A stretch of DNA of 64,000 bases from Endothia cerciana (GCA_026119935.1 JALRMH010000021.1:584659-648658), one strand, 5' to 3'; positions 31,842 to 45,056 are shown, counted from the first letter of the stretch. Notes: generated from the letters alone by a model not told the origin. Made by a program: numbers and translations.

Positions 31842-33400
31842 CCTGTCTGTCGGACCTTGTGAGGGTTGACCTCAACGCCTTTGATTAAATCTTGGCGATG
31901 ATGGTAGCATGGCCCTCTGTCCAGAGCGTTTGCCAGAAGATATCAAGTCGGTAAGCCCCTTCCTCGTCGCCGGAAAACTACGCCCCAGAGCCAGCACTTT
32001 GCAATCAACGAGTTTTGAGAAACGCTGAAAAGAACAGAACTAAAAAAGAGGAAATAAGAAATAATGAAGAGAAGAACATACCGGGGAGGTCGGCGTATGT
32101 CTGTTGGTCAAGAAGCTTTCAGTCTGCAAACACGTTGAAGTGTGGTCTGAGATCAGGAGATCAGGCAGCCATCTGGAAATTGACCAGCTTATCTGTGCAT
32201 GCAGCTGCTAAGCAGTCATTCGTTCATATTCTGCACGATTTCAATAGAGGCATGTGCCTATTCGTGGGCGTTCGCCACCCAGCCGGGGAACGCCCAAGGT
32301 GATACAAGGCGGGCAGCTGATGGCGGACAGTCTGGCAGCTGCAGCCATATTACTGCTCCACTCCAGGAGAACGCAAGTCATTACGGATGACCAGAGCCGA
32401 TTGAGGATACCTTACGTCGTAATAGAGGTCCCACTTTCCACCTAAATAGAAACCTCTCGCTCTTGTTCAAACGAGGCCTCTAGTAAGTATTCGGACTGCC
32501 CCAACGTCCATGGATGCTCAGGTGTTAGGAACCTTCAGTATCTGCCGCCCAGATAGGCAGAACCGGTTGATCTATTCATATGTGATGGACTGATCTTCGA
32601 CTAAGCCTGGCCGATCCCGCTATTCGCCCTAGAAGATGCGATGGGTTAGGGGGTGGAGCTCTTTTTGTATCAATCTCCATCGCCAGTCTCATTGCTTATT
32701 TCAGAAATCCAATTTCTGAACATGACAAAAGTGATAGTTTATTCAGAGCTTCGGAACTCACCATTAACTATTTTTATATTCTCAGCAGCCATCTGATTAG
32801 CCCTAGTACTGAGCCACTGTGTCAGTGGCACGGGGTCTCTTCTGCGCTGCCGTATTGATACAAAGTCTGCTTGTAGATAGGGCGGATAAACTCTGAAAGG
32901 CTACAGATGTCAGTATAGATACGAACAACGAGGAAGATGAAGACTCTGTATTATAAACTGTCAATGGTTGAGTCTTGTGGTGTACCACGACAGTAAAGGC
33001 TCCTCTCCTCCACTGACTTATTGCGACGACCATATCAGAACTCGAGGAATCTATGTATTATGGATCTGTTATATCCATTGATTATCTATGCTCCTGTACT
33101 TGATGAGGTGCTTGATAACAGACTTTGTGCTTCATAACATGAAGCAGGGTAGTCTCTGGTTCTATCCACCTTACCGAGAGACCGTATCTCGCAGCATATT
33201 GGAAACTTGAGAATAGCTGTCCTTGCTGATAGAAATTGACACACCACTCCTTCGGTTGGAAACCAGACTGGATGGAGAAACCACCGTGAACGGTGTGTTG
33301 ATTATCAATTGACAACCGTCTTCCGCTCCAGAGGCCGTGCCATGTGGGCTCGGTACTCAGGGCAACTCAACTCCGATCGCTCCAGTCATGCTGTCTCGGG
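31842..33400. other. Intergenic, no gene supported
   Basis: Composition is balanced to slightly AT-rich. Two minus-strand frames (33315-33082 and 33033-32803) have protein-like composition but no recognisable motif and no convincing splice join, so I leave them unassigned. Confidence 0.45.
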
Positions 33401-34468
33401 TCACAGGCTGGAAAGCCAGCCAAGCAGTTCTTTATGGAAACACTCAGGATTTTCAATCTGTGGCGCATGCCCTAGATCCGGGAACTGAATCAGAGTGCTG
33501 TTCGGAATCAAGGCTGCAGCTTCGGGTCCCAAAACACTGTAGTTTCCTATCACTGCCTGGACCGAGGCAGGTGACCACTTCTTTCCGATGGCGGTGTTGT
33601 CCTTGTCCCCAATCACCAACAACGTCCGAGGTGTTAACAGAGGGAATTCATAGATAACGGGCTGGGTGAAGATCATGTCGGTGGTCTGAGCTTGATTATA
33701 GATAAACTGTTGACGCTCGGACCCATAATAGATGTTGTACAGCATCGTGACCCATTCATCATACTCTGCCTTCCAGGTGTTGACATAGTATGTGTTCTCC
33801 TCGTAGGACATAATTGAGTCCCGTGTTGTAGCATTCTCTGTAACCCAACCATCGTCGATGCTTTCGTACGGGACGCCTTTGTCCTGCCAGTCCTCTAAAC
33901 CAAGCGGGTTCACCATAACGAGAGCCGCCATGTTGGTAGGGTACGTGAGGCCGTAACGGGCTGCAAGCATCCCGCCTGTGCTGTGGCCAACGATGGTGGC
34001 GTTGTAGATTCCCAGCTCCAGCAATAGGCTGTTGGTGTTCAATGCCAGCTGTTGAAACGTGAATTGGTATCCCACGGGCTTAGTAGATTTGCACCAGCCC
34101 ACTTGGTCGGGCACCACCACCCGGTACCCGGCGCCTGACAGTTCGCGGATTGTCTCGTTCCACGTCGCCCCGCAGAAGTTCTTGCCATGGAAGAGCACGG
34201 CAACCTTTTCTGCCGAAGTTGTGTTGCCGAGAGAAGTCGTGCTGTTGGGTGCGGGTGGGATATCCATGAAAGCCATTTCCATAGGTTTCCGCTGGGAGGT
34301 GAATTTGTAGACCTTGAGTGGGTATGGATATGTGAAGTTCGAGCCGTTCAGGTCATCAGGCTGGGGGCTTTCGTCGATATAGCCTCCTCCTCCACCCACA
34401 GACCCTATTGCTCGGACTGTAGTGGTTGCCAGTAGGCATATAGAGATCACTCGGTCTAGACCTACCAT
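33401..34468 (-). CDS. Secreted alpha/beta hydrolase
   Basis: This is an intronless 355-residue protein from the ATG at 34468, chosen because it begins a clean signal peptide (MVGLDRVISICLLATTTVRA); the frame extends 19 codons further up without adding a plausible start. The alpha/beta-hydrolase order is complete: oxyanion region LFHGKNFCGATW, then nucleophile elbow GHSTGGM (Ser), then GDKDN (Asp) and a late LGHAPQIE (His). VVVPDQVGWCKSTKP is the usual strand after the elbow. Several N-x-S/T sequons fit secretion. The fold resembles epoxide hydrolase and haloperoxidase relatives; the substrate cannot be inferred. Gene-poor sequence surrounds it. Confidence 0.88.
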   Translation of the reverse strand: MVGLDRVISICLLATTTVRAIGSVGGGGGYIDESPQPDDLNGSNFTYPYPLKVYKFTSQRKPMEMAFMDIPPAPNSTTSLGNTTSAEKVAVLFHGKNFCGATWNETIRELSGAGYRVVVPDQVGWCKSTKPVGYQFTFQQLALNTNSLLLELGIYNATIVGHSTGGMLAARYGLTYPTNMAALVMVNPLGLEDWQDKGVPYESIDDGWVTENATTRDSIMSYEENTYYVNTWKAEYDEWVTMLYNIYYGSERQQFIYNQAQTTDMIFTQPVIYEFPLLTPRTLLVIGDKDNTAIGKKWSPASVQAVIGNYSVLGPEAAALIPNSTLIQFPDLGHAPQIENPECFHKELLGWLSSL

Positions 34469-37400
34469 TTTCGCGGTTCGGTGAGCTGTAAGAGCTTGAA
34501 AGTTTCGACAGAAAAAGTTCGGCACCGCAGAATTAGCTTGAAATTATTGGAGAGATTGCACCCAGGGTGTACGATCTAAGAGACCAAAAAAGCGTGTGAT
34601 AAATATATTGAATAAGATCTGTAAGAGACAAGGCGCTGATTACTCAAGGAGGGGTAATGCGTCAACGAATCTAGCCACCCTGTTTTCTGTGCCTGAGGGT
34701 AACGTCGCCAGTGGGGTTAGCTCATTACTAACATGAGGGGTGAGATAATTCAGCAGCTCGGCGCAGTTTCCTACAAAAATACGTTATCGCCGGCGTGCAT
34801 TCGCATTGTGCAATGAGAATATACAACAGATGGCGAACATTTGACAACCCGAACCCCGAGGCTGGACGCCTTTAAGGAGTATATACGATGATAATCATAG
34901 CGCAGATGCTCGTATCTAACTCTCATGTGACCCTCTGCCCCTTCATCTGATATACGGCCGTGGGTAAGCGAGAGCGTGCCCGACAGACTCACAACTGTGC
35001 TGCCTATAGTATGGAAAAGAGATATGGTGACAGAATCGTCAAACGACCCACTTTAATCATATAAGTCTACAGGTTAGCTTGATCGACGACCAGGGCCCAT
35101 ACTCCCTGGCTTTGGCGAATGTTGAAGACAAGTGTGGTATTCCTGCGAGCTCCGCGAACGATAACCATTGAGTATTGTCAAAATGATTGAAGAAGATGAG
35201 TCGCCGAATCGTCTTCCTCTAGTGGCATCGCCGTTCTGTTGACACCGCCCCTGGATCAGACTTGTTCAGATCACATGAACAGTCAGCCATTTTAGTCTCC
35301 AATGTCATGCCAAAGATGGTCTGAGATTTTCTAGCAACAAGTTCTCATACCTGTTCGTCTCGGCTCTTTCTTTTAGACTTTGCGAAGAACGCACTGTTGA
35401 GACTCGATCTGCTGAGTGTGTTTTGATAAGTATACTGACCCTCCCCCCCTCCCCCCCCAAAAAATTGTTCTAACAAAGAGTACAAGAGGTAGGACCGCAA
35501 TTTGCCCGCGGCATAGCGTGTTTACTAAGGCTGTAAGTCTCTTCATAGAAGCACGGAATTAGCTGCGCTCATTCAAGCGATCCGGAGGAGCTAATATCCC
35601 ATGGAATCAGTTGATGGATCCTGTTCGGTAATATATCGATTGTCTCAAGCAATCTGCAACGGCGGTGAAGTGCGTGAAAGCCTTCGAGGCACGTACTATA
35701 CGCTCGAACTGGGAAATGTCTGGCCTTCTACTGACGTAATCACCAACCAGACTTGGGCTGCGGGGCCAAGTCCGGTATACGTGCTTCGACCTGGCTCCCA
35801 CCTCACCAACCGCCCAGCAGCTATTGTAAATCACTTCCGGCCTTACTCGATACGCATGAAGCGGAACAGTCTTCAGCAAGACTAGAAGCATATGAGATTG
35901 GGCGAAGACAGAGGGCTTCCAGCGCAGATGTTTCTTATCGCATACTGAAAGTCTGGCCGACACGCTGGGCCCTGCCCTCTTATCGAGGCCTGTCCTGCTG
36001 ACTTTCAAATGCCCGAAGAATGCCCTCTGAGAACACCGACTCGATAGTCTGGTCCGTCCAAACCATGAAGTTCATAAAGGCCCTCCTACCTCACACTCTT
36101 CGAATTACATATAAATGCATAGTCTGGACACGGCTTTATTACTATGAAGGATCAGGACGACCGCTGTCTGATGAGGTTCGTAACATCACGTCACCAGGAG
36201 ACTGGTTCAAAATCATGGAGTCGTGCTCCGGGTAGGGCGCCTTGTCGCCGAAATGTCCCGACCGTCCATGGATAAGGAGAAGCGCGCTAGAATGATGGGA
36301 ATAAGCTATGCGGCGGCGCCCTAAGCGTTCTTGAAGGCCTCATCTTATGGGATGTGGAGAAGAGGGCGCCGGAATTTATTCATCGACAACGACGGCGTCA
36401 TCCACTCGCGGGAAGATGAGAAGGGATAGCCGGAACCTCCGGGTACTGCTAGCTGTTCTATTCATCTCTGATCAGCCCGGTTTCTCGAAAGACCCGCGGT
36501 GCGATAGCTGTTCCTCTACCTCTGCCTAGGTCGAGCGTAGCGTGGCCATTTTGATCCTAGGCTTCTTCTCCTTGTTAAATACCCCCTCGTGCTGATTATC
36601 AAGCGAATAAGCTACAAACTTCGCAAGGCTCACTGAACGCCTTCAACTAGTTATGCGTTTTCGACGGAGCCGGCGAAATACCGGTCCGTTCATACAAAGC
36701 TGTCTGTCCGGCATTACGCCAATCGACCATCCCGGCAGTTGCCTACGCCTTGCGCCCCGTAATCATCAGACACAGCATCGAAGACGTGTCGACAAGCATG
36801 CAGTCAGAACGAATGATAAATCAATGGATAGAACCAATGGGCACCCACCGAGAACCTTGGGGGAATCACTAAGCACTGAAAAAAAACCAACCGCAGGCCA
36901 GATGGAAGCCTTGGCGGATTTATCAGCTACTGGAGCTATGCCTGGAGCTAACAACGCTGAAGATGCCACTAACATCATGTGTGATGGTGTAGGACTCATC
37001 CTCGTAAGCTCAGCCCTAGATCCTTGGACACCTATCAAGATGGGGGCCTTCCAACGACTTGGCTCTGACGAAGCCAGGCGAGCTTTTTGAGCCATCTGCA
37101 AGATCACCGTAACTCCGGCACATAACTGCGTATCAGCGCATTTACCGATGGCTCCATCGTCGCAATTCTGCGGAATCTGATTGGTTGCCGATGTCATGGA
37201 GAACCCCCAGCCCAAACCGGATCTACTTAGGGCTGAAAGGATCTTTTCGCATTGTCAGCCGGGACTTTCGCACACGCCGATAGCCTTCACTCATTCACAT
37301 CTCTGGACCATCGGAAACCCCTAATAGGGATGGCACTGGAAAGTCTCCTATTGAGCGGATCTTTGTACATGATGTGTGGCCAGGGCCCAGCATCGTGCCG

Positions 37401-37830
37401 GCACTAACGGGTCCCGCCATATGTCGAACTTCTAGCCTTTGCGCACGACGGAATGACTCTCACACCGAAGCATAACGGATAGAAATGCGAGGAGAAATCA
37501 ATCGAATTGTACATTATGTAAGCCCTTACAGCGCGCCGTTGTTGTTACAGCCGGCGTTCTTGGTCCGTCGCCGACAAGGCCCTCATATCTCCGTGTAAGA
37601 CCGTGAACGTTCTCACGCACCGACCTCAGAAATATATATTTTCGTCATTACGTTCCTTTCAAGAACCTGAGCTGTCAATTTGTATCCTGGAATCCGAATT
37701 CGGGTATTCCATCAGTGGGTTAACTATAACGCGGCAAGTACTACGCATTCAAGATACTTTAAGACACCGCCAAGCGGACATCACCCGGATATTGCTTGAC
37801 CTACACGTTCCTGGCCAGAAATCACGCCCC
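34469..37830. other. 3.4-kb gene-poor divergent interval
   Basis: It separates the divergent hydrolase and MFS genes. I see only short frames without motifs. A plus-strand frame at 36653-37090 has unremarkable composition and no family resemblance. A C-run/A-run junction lies near 35443-35464. The far ends hold the two promoters. Confidence 0.5.
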
Positions 37831-39784
37831 ATGGCTATCTCGACCAATACCCTCGTCGAAGGGGAGAAGCCAGCATCCAGCCTTCTTGAACTAAGACCCG
37901 GCCAGAGTGACTTCGAAGGCGGCTCAACACGTGCACCTTCAACAGCGACTGATCTAGACTACGAAAAGAGAGAACAGGCTGCCAATACAACCGATAATGA
38001 GGAGCAGGGCATTTCGAACCCGGGTCAGGCATCCTCAGATGCAGTCAAGCCCGAGGAATATCCTACAGGGTTGCGACTCTTATTCATTGTCGTTGCCTTG
38101 GTCATGAGTATCTTCCTTGTGGCTCTCGACATGGTAAGTGACAAGCCACCGGGTCTCCTCGCCAAGGGCCGAGCTCTACTGACCCTCTTCAGACGATCGT
38201 CGCAACCGCCATTCCAAAGATTACAGATGAATTCCATGGCCTTGCCGAGGTTTCCTGGTACAGCTCGGCCTTCTTCATGACTCTCGGTGGATTTCAGTCC
38301 ACATGGGGTAAAGTATACAAGTACTTCCCGCTCAAGACCAGCTTCCTGATCTCCATCTTCGTCTTCGAGCTCGGCTCCCTCATCTGCGGTGTCGCGCCGA
38401 ACAGCACGGCGCTCATCGTTGGCCGCGCCATCGCCGGTGTAGGCGCAGCGGGCATCGGCTCTGGCGCGTACACAATCATCGCATTTTCCGCCGAGCCCAC
38501 GAGGAGGCCCATGTTTACGGGCATCATAGGAGCCAGTTATGGCATCGCCTCTGTGGTGGGGCCTCTGGTAGGTCTTGTGCACTGCCCAACCCCTGGATAA
38601 CGACTTATTTCTCTAACACCGAAATCAGATCGGTGGGGCCTTCGCGGACAAGGTCACCTGGCGATGGTGCTTTTACATCAACTTGCCAATCGGAGGGCTA
38701 TCCGGGGTGATCATTCTGCTCTTCTTCACGACGCCCAGCGCCGCGAAGCCTGTGCAAGCTGCCCTCCGCGAGAAGCTCATGCAGATGGACCCCGTCGGCG
38801 TGATACTCGTCATGGCCGCAGTCATCAGCTACATCCTCGCGCTGCAGTACGGTGGCCAGTCGCACGCATGGAACTCCTCCGTCGTTGCGGGTCTCCTCGT
38901 CGGTTTTGTGGTGATCACCTTCGCCTTCGCGGTGTGGGAGCGGTTCCAGGGGGCCAGGGCGATGATGCCCGGACGCCTCATCAGCAACCGCGTGTACCTC
39001 GTGTCCTCGCTGTTCGCCTTCTTCTTCGCCGGCGCCTACTTCCTTATCATCTACTATCTCCCCATCTACTTCCAGAGCATCGACAACGTCAACCCGACCC
39101 AGAGCGGTGTGCGGAACCTGCCGCTTATCTTGGCCGTCACCGTGTCGACGATCGTCAGCGGTGCTTTCATCAGCACGACGGGCATCGCGGCACCAGTCAT
39201 GATATTTGGCTCTGCCCTGGCGGTTGTCTCTACTGGGCTGATCTATACTTTTGAGATCGGCACACCAGCAGGGAAGTGGATCGGCTATCAAATCCTCGGC
39301 GGGGTTGGCTGGGGACTGGCCTTTCAGATCCCCATCATCACAGGTCAGGCCGTGAGCCCGGTAGAGGATCTGGCCGAGGTGACTGCCATTATCCTTTGTA
39401 AGTGACAGCTCCTCCGCGGGCCGCTCGAACCAAGCGTTAAAGATCGAAGTGCTGACATGTCCTTGCACCCTAGTCTTCCAGACGGTCGGCGGCGCCTTTC
39501 TCGTCTCGGCCGCGCAATCTGCGTTCGTCAATGTTCTCGTCAAGACGATTCCGTACTCAGCACCCGGCGTCGATCCCACGGTGGTCATTGCCACCGGCGC
39601 AACGGAGCTGCGGAACGTGTTCACGCCGGAACAGGTGCCCGGCATCCTGGTGGCGTACATGAGAGGCCTGAATATCGCGTTTGTGATCGCACTGGGGTCG
39701 ACGGCCCTGGCACTGGTGATTGGGTTGTTCTCAAGGTGGAAGAGGCTGAACACGGCTGCTATCTCTGGCGCTGGGGCAGTTTAG
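37831..39784 (+). CDS. MFS drug:H+ antiporter, DHA2 type (14 TM), toxin-efflux-like
   Basis: Four exons (37831-38133, 38193-38567, 38629-39397, 39474-39784) give 585 residues. Introns are 59, 61 and 76 nt with GTAAGT, GTAGGT and GTAAGT donors, phases 0, 0 and 1. The N-terminal about 80 residues are hydrophilic. TM1 ends LVALDM, continuing TIVATAIPKI after the intron, the classical DHA2 motif D1. GWYSSAF-like WYSSAFFMTL and QSTWGKVYKYF (motif A) follow; GRAIAGVGAAGIGSG and motif C-like GPLIGGAF and WRWCFYINLPIGG complete the signature. Such transporters export fungal toxins and fungicides at the plasma membrane, for example in HC-toxin-type and aflatoxin-type systems. Here no biosynthetic backbone gene adjoins, so its cargo is unknown. 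Confidence 0.93.
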
Positions 39785-40815
39785 AAAGTTTTGTCAAGGT
39801 GGTTGAAGAGGTTTTAGACTTGGAGTACTTTGGGAGACATCGGATATGTTTGGATGAGCGCAATGACCATTGTCTGTCATAATTTTGCATTTGGGCGGTA
39901 TGGTTGAAACCATGGCTCCTGCCCTTACACGATATACCTTGTATAGAGTACTTACCACACATGAAATATTTGGAAATGGCCAGTGATGATATTTGTATGA
40001 TGAATGGAATATCTAGAATATCCCGCCCGGTTTGGCCAGGATTCCATATGGGGGCCTTGCCTTCTGATGTTTTTTTCCCTGGTATTTTCGAGAATTTCTA
40101 TTGAATAACTTATGGTATATTTCGTACGATCCATTGAAATCTCATGACTCGTACACGTCAATCTATGTATAACGGTACATAGCGAGGGTTCCGGGCAGCT
40201 ATTGCTTCGCCTGTCTTAAGGCTACGGTTGAAGAATGTGCCCTACTACCTCCTGAGCCATATAAGCGACATACACTCTGAGTACTGATGACTAAATACGA
40301 TTTGTATTATTTGATACTCGCCTGTAGATTATAGACTACATATGCAGTATTTATCTGGTTCTAGAAAATGATCCCAAAACCGGGAAGGGAAGCTATAATA
40401 CTCCATGATGTATATTATTGGTTGGTACTACAAGAGTACATTCTAAGGTTGTGTTCTAATTAAGGGGATAGAAGAGGAATTCGCAGAAAGAATAATCTCA
40501 TTGGCCAAAGCAATAGATGGATGGCAACCGGTTAACACAGTCCAAAAACGTTGAATTGAAAGTGTCCCATACCAGGATAGTGCACCAAGCTAGCACATTA
40601 TGAAAGAGCTTATGTCCGTGAGCCTCATGATTGAATTCTGGCCGTTGTTTCCACCTTTAAAGAAAGTTGATGTGCTAGCACAGTATGCTAATACGTCATC
40701 GAAAAGCCCATGTCGCTCTGGTAGACAAGGCATCAACCAAGATACTTCGGAGAGGCAATTCAATAACATCCAGAGGGATGTCCGACCAAAAGCAAATCGC
40801 TCCCCAAACCGCCCC
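39785..40815. other. Intergenic between convergent MFS and SNF2 genes
   Basis: AT-rich, about 1 kb, no gene seen. It holds both 3' ends. Confidence 0.6.
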
Positions 40816-43800
40816 TCAAACACCAAAGAGACCACGCAATTCCTCAACACTCAGCCTGCTGGCGTACGACGCGCCCTCCTCACTGAGTGCCGCATTGACA
40901 AGGGCCTTCTTCTTCGCCTGCAGGTCAAGGATACGATCCTCGACTGTGCCCGCGATCAGCACGCGGTGGACCGTAACCTCACGCATCTGGCCAATGCGGT
41001 GTGCGCGATCGATAGCTTGCTCTTCTGTGAAGGGGTTCCAGAAGGGTTCTGTATAGGAGTCAGCATGCGCTCCTCCTCTTGGTATAGATCCCAGTCGTGA
41101 TAAAATCCCGGGAGGCGTTGCTGGGGACAAAATAAGGGGGCGGCCTAAGACGTACCGGATATGATAACCTGGCTGGCAGCCGTCAGGTTCAGACCAGCAT
41201 TGCCCGCCGTCAAGCTCACTAGCATCACCCCCACATCGGGATTCTCCATGAAGTTCTTGACAGCCGCGTCGCGGTTGTCCGGCCTCATGGAGCCATCATA
41301 GCGCGTGTAGATGATGCCGGCGTCCTCGATAGGGACCTCGAGTAGGTCAAGGAAAGATGTCCAGAGGGAGAAGATGAGGGTCTTCTCTCGCGGCTTGCGG
41401 GTGCGGATGGTGCCGAGGAGCGACATTATCTTGTCGATCTTGGCGCTGGACACCCATTCCTTTCGGAGGCGGCGGCGGTACCGGTGCATCGCGGCTGCGC
41501 TCTTGGAGGCGTTGTTGCGAAGTTGGCCAAGGGAGATGAAGGGGTGGGAGCCCTGTTTGCTACGTTCTTTGACCTTGTCACGGGGATTCTCGATGCTGGG
41601 TAGAAGTACATCGGGCTCGGTGGAGCTGGGTCGGGAAGCAACGGGGCTGGTACTCGCTTGACCAGCAATGATTCCATTCTGTGGTGCGGCGGGCTCGTCG
41701 TCGTCGTCGTCATCATCATCAATGACAATGTAGTTGTCTCCAGGAACGGCTGTCGGAACTCTTCTATCAGCTCTCTCGTAATTGTCACCTGGAGCAACAG
41801 TCCAGGCTTTCCTGTCAGGGGGGTTGTGGTTGTCTTGGGGACTGGCAGTTCGATCCCTCTGATCGGGAACAACGTAATGGCCCTGGAGTGCGGCAATGCG
41901 GGAGCCGACGCTCTGATCGAGGTAGCTGTCTGGGGCCTGAGAGGCTTTAAGTCTCTTGTATGAGAAGCTTCCCTCGCGACTGAGCTCCACCTCCCGCTTG
42001 GGAACAATCTTCGGTGAGCCGCTTCCGTCGTATGTCATAATTTGTGCGACATCCGTCTGTACTTCCTGCTTGATGGATTGCACTTGAGATATGTTGGCGA
42101 CCGTGCGGCTCATGGCGATGACCTGGCACAGGTTGTCGTCGTCTAGGTCAATAGGGTCATCGGCGGTACCCTTCGAAGACATGAATGCAGGAACTTCAAC
42201 GAATGGGGTCAGACGTCGCTCGATATGAGTCGACGCCATGCATTCATCTTGTAGGACATCCCACTCGTGCTGGTCATCTTGCACGAACTGTGCCGGCTGC
42301 CCATTGTCGCGCTGCTCATCCTCGGGGGTCACTCGGCCATACTGAGCGAGATCGTCGTTGTCCATAAGCCAAGGGCCTCGTCCGGATGTCTGACTCATGC
42401 TTCGCTCAAGATCCTGAACCCTGCCTCGCTCAGGACTCTGGGTCATGAAGAGCCCACCGTAATTCCCACGCCAGGGAGAATTCTCCCTGTCGTCACGTAC
42501 GAGTTCCTCTTCGGCCTGGTCCTCATCCTCCTGCTCGGAAGAAAGAGGATCGTCGACGAGGTCACCCTCGTAATTGTCAACGACAACGGAGCCTCTCCAC
42601 TCTTCGTTCATCTCGATCTCATCTTCCTGATAATCCCCCTCCGAGTTCTCATCCTGATCATAGAAGTCTCGGACAGAGTCAGCCTCCGATCCGTCCATAT
42701 GCGCATCAACGAAGAAGTTGTGCATCAGGATGTTCTTGGGCGTGACCAGTTCCCGGCAGCCATTCTGGGGGCACTTGATCTCGACCAGGTCGTCGGCACC
42801 ATTCCGATTCTCGCGGACCGTCATGCTTGCAGCGAAACACTCGGGGCACATGTTGTGGCCGCAAGGGCTGACTATGATGGTGTTCTCGGGGACAGCATCG
42901 CAGATAGGACACTCGAACCGCTCCTGAGACTTGATCCTCTCCACTACGTCCTCGCCCAACTGCAGCGCCAGGGCAAGCATCTCGTCGGCACCAAGGTTGG
43001 TACCCTCGGGTGTTCCGTGGTTCCTGATCAGGTGAGGATGATCGCAAGTCTGTCGGAGTCGAAGCAGAAGGACAAGGACATAGATGTAGTTCTTCAACAC
43101 GGTACCGGACTTGAGATACTTATTGAACTTGAGCCGCTGCTGACGCTCCAGGGCCTGGTAGAATGCGGCCTGGTCTTCATCAAACGTGGTGTGGGCATCC
43201 TCCTCCAGGCGGGCGGGCAGCTGGATGATGGGCCTGCCGTCAAGACACGACTCCTTCGTCCGACGAAGTGTGATGCTTCTGATGACGGTCTGGAGCTTGC
43301 GCATCGCTGCTGCGCTCTGGTCACCGCCCCACTTCTGGATAGGCCTGTCGATCTCCTCACTGAACCGATCCCACCTGTTGTAAGGCGAAATCCTAAGGAA
43401 CCGAATGAGTGGGTAAATCTCAGACGCTCGATTCATGAATGGTGTTCCCGTCATACAGAGTCGGTATGTAGACTGGATCGCAGAAGCAGCGAGCGAGGCC
43501 TTGGTGGATTTGTTCCTGATGTTGTGGGCCTCGTCGAGGATGACTCGGTAGAAAACAGCGCGACGACTTAGAATCGTCACGCCGCCCAGCTTGTTCTGAT
43601 CGAAGCGCGCCTTGTACTCTGCGGTGAGCTTTCCGTAGGTACAGAGGACGATGTCGTGGTCGAGAAGCTCCTCGAGCGCCATGTGTCTCTTGATGCCGCC
43701 GTGAAAGACGATGGTCTTGAGCCGATAAATGGGCTTGATTTTCGTCTCAATCTCCCTCTGCCATTGTCGCAGCAAGGCGAGCGGGGCAACGATGAGCGTA

Positions 43801-44447
43801 GTCTTGCGGGCGGGATCTTGAGGCGGACGGGCGAGGACCAGAGCCAAGGCTTGGACGGTTTTGCCCAAACCCATGCCGTCTGGATTGGGAGTGGTCAGCA
43901 AACCGGGACGACGAGATCGAGGGCCACCACAAGCCGACGACAGCTTACCCGCAAGAAGGCTACCTCGCTTATGATCATCCTCCTCCTGCCTTATCAGCCA
44001 ACTCAGGCAGACCTTCTGGTGCTCCATCAACTGACAACGCATCTGGCGGGGCGTTGGCTCTCTCTGAGAGCGGGGTATGTTGATGGGAGGCAGAACCAGC
44101 AGGTTTCGCACATCCTGCTGCAGCTCTTGGTGCACTTGTCGCAAGGGGTCGGTGTTTCCATTCATGGCTGCGGGGTGTGGATAAGCAGGCTCAGGATTGA
44201 CTTCGAAGGGAGAGTAGACAGGTCCAGGTGGAGGCCGTGGAGGATCGAGAGATGGACTATCGCCAATAGCAATCTGAGGAGGAGGAACAGAAGGGGCAAG
44301 ACGAGTGCGCCAATTATCGTTTGCACGCTCAGAGAACGTGGTGCGAGGAAGAGGGCAAGGTGTGTGGGAGGCAGGACCACCAGCCAAAATGTGATCTGCC
44401 ACCTGACGCTGGCGCCAAAGGCCATAGAGGCTGTTCTTTTCACTCAT
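40816..44447 (-). CDS. SNF2-family translocase with internal RING finger (ULS1/RAD16-like)
   Basis: Exons 44447-43949, 43879-41156 and 41048-40816 give 1,151 residues. Intron 1 (69 nt, GTAAGC to CCAG) is a multiple of three and would read through, but its removal recreates LLADGMGLGKT (Walker A) as in the family. Intron 2 joins QVIIS to EPFWNPFTEEQAIDRAHRIGQ (motif VI). The Walker B/DEAH box is ILDEAHNIRNKS. A RING finger sits between the two RecA lobes: CPICDAVPENTIIVSPCGHN, then CPECF and CPQNGC. It is followed by an acidic insertion of about 300 residues and then the helicase C lobe (TLIFSLWTSFLDLLE, then TAGNAGLNLT). The SNF2-RING-HELICc order is that of ULS1/RAD16/RAD5 proteins, DNA translocases and ubiquitin ligases. 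YIVIDDDDDDDD and PIDLDDD resemble SUMO-interacting motifs, favouring ULS1. ATG at 44447 is the first; a GTG seven codons further up is not a start. Confidence 0.9.
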
Positions 44448-44584
44448 CTTGGTTTGAAGTTCAAGCACAAGTACACCTGGTCGCTGATGTGTGCCAGAAG
44501 GTAGACAGACCAGATATTGGTGTGTTTGCGTGATAGGATGAGGTTAACGAAGCTGTTGATTGATAAGGGGGGTAAGAAGGTTGT

Positions 44585-44905
44585 CTAGGTGGTCTGTTCT
44601 GTACCAAATATGGCAGAAGTAAGAAGTTTGTAGAGGCAACAGCGTTTGGATGAAATATGGTAGAGGTAGGAAGGCTATGGAGACCACGAAGTCTGTGCGA
44701 CGTATCTAAAAGTGAGAAGCTTGTGGAGACGATGACCTTTAAACCAAGTATGTGAAAGTGAGAAGATTTTGGGGGCGATAAAATCCGTATGAGCTGTGTA
44801 GAAGTAAGGAGCTTGTGGAGATAATGAAGTCTGTGCGGAGTGTGGGAGAAGAACAAGATTGTTCAGAAGGTTGAGTCTGTACGAAGTATGGTAAAAGAGT
44901 GAAAC
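44585..44905. repeat. Degenerate minisatellite, unit about 46-50 bp, 6-7 copies
   Basis: Successive blocks follow the pattern RTATGGTAGAAGTAAGAAGC, then TTGTGGAGACGATGA and AGTCTGTGCGA, with many substitutions. Examples start near 44601, 44652, 44700, 44746, 44792 and 44837. Further diverged copies occur at about 45100-45260 (for example AGAAGTAAGAAGTC and AGAAAGTAAGGAGCTTATAG). It lies just upstream of the SNF2 gene, and the copies give open but repetitive frames on the minus strand, which I treat as noncoding. Confidence 0.6.
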
Positions 44906-45026
44906 TAGCCGGCTTGGGCTGGCACTGACAGAGACCTGCCACATCTCTCGAGAATAACTCTAACTATGCCGTATACTGGACGATGTACTTACTTGGGACT
45001 GCCTCTCGGACGCATGAGTTAAGTAA

Positions 45027-45056
45027 CGCGCGCGCGCGCGCGAGAGAGAGAGAGAG
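45027..45056. repeat. (CG)n followed by (GA)n
   Basis: About eight CG then about seven GA dinucleotides, between the two clusters of minisatellite-like copies. Confidence 0.85.

Noticed and set aside
32803..33315. Two minus-strand frames that might be one gene
   Set aside because: No splice join keeps a convincing frame and no motif is recognised.
42267..43571. 434-codon plus-strand frame
   Set aside because: Antisense to the SNF2 catalytic core, which has full conserved motifs. The frame has no motif of its own.
44461..44944. Overlapping minus-strand frames upstream of the SNF2 gene
   Set aside because: They arise from translation of the degenerate minisatellite.
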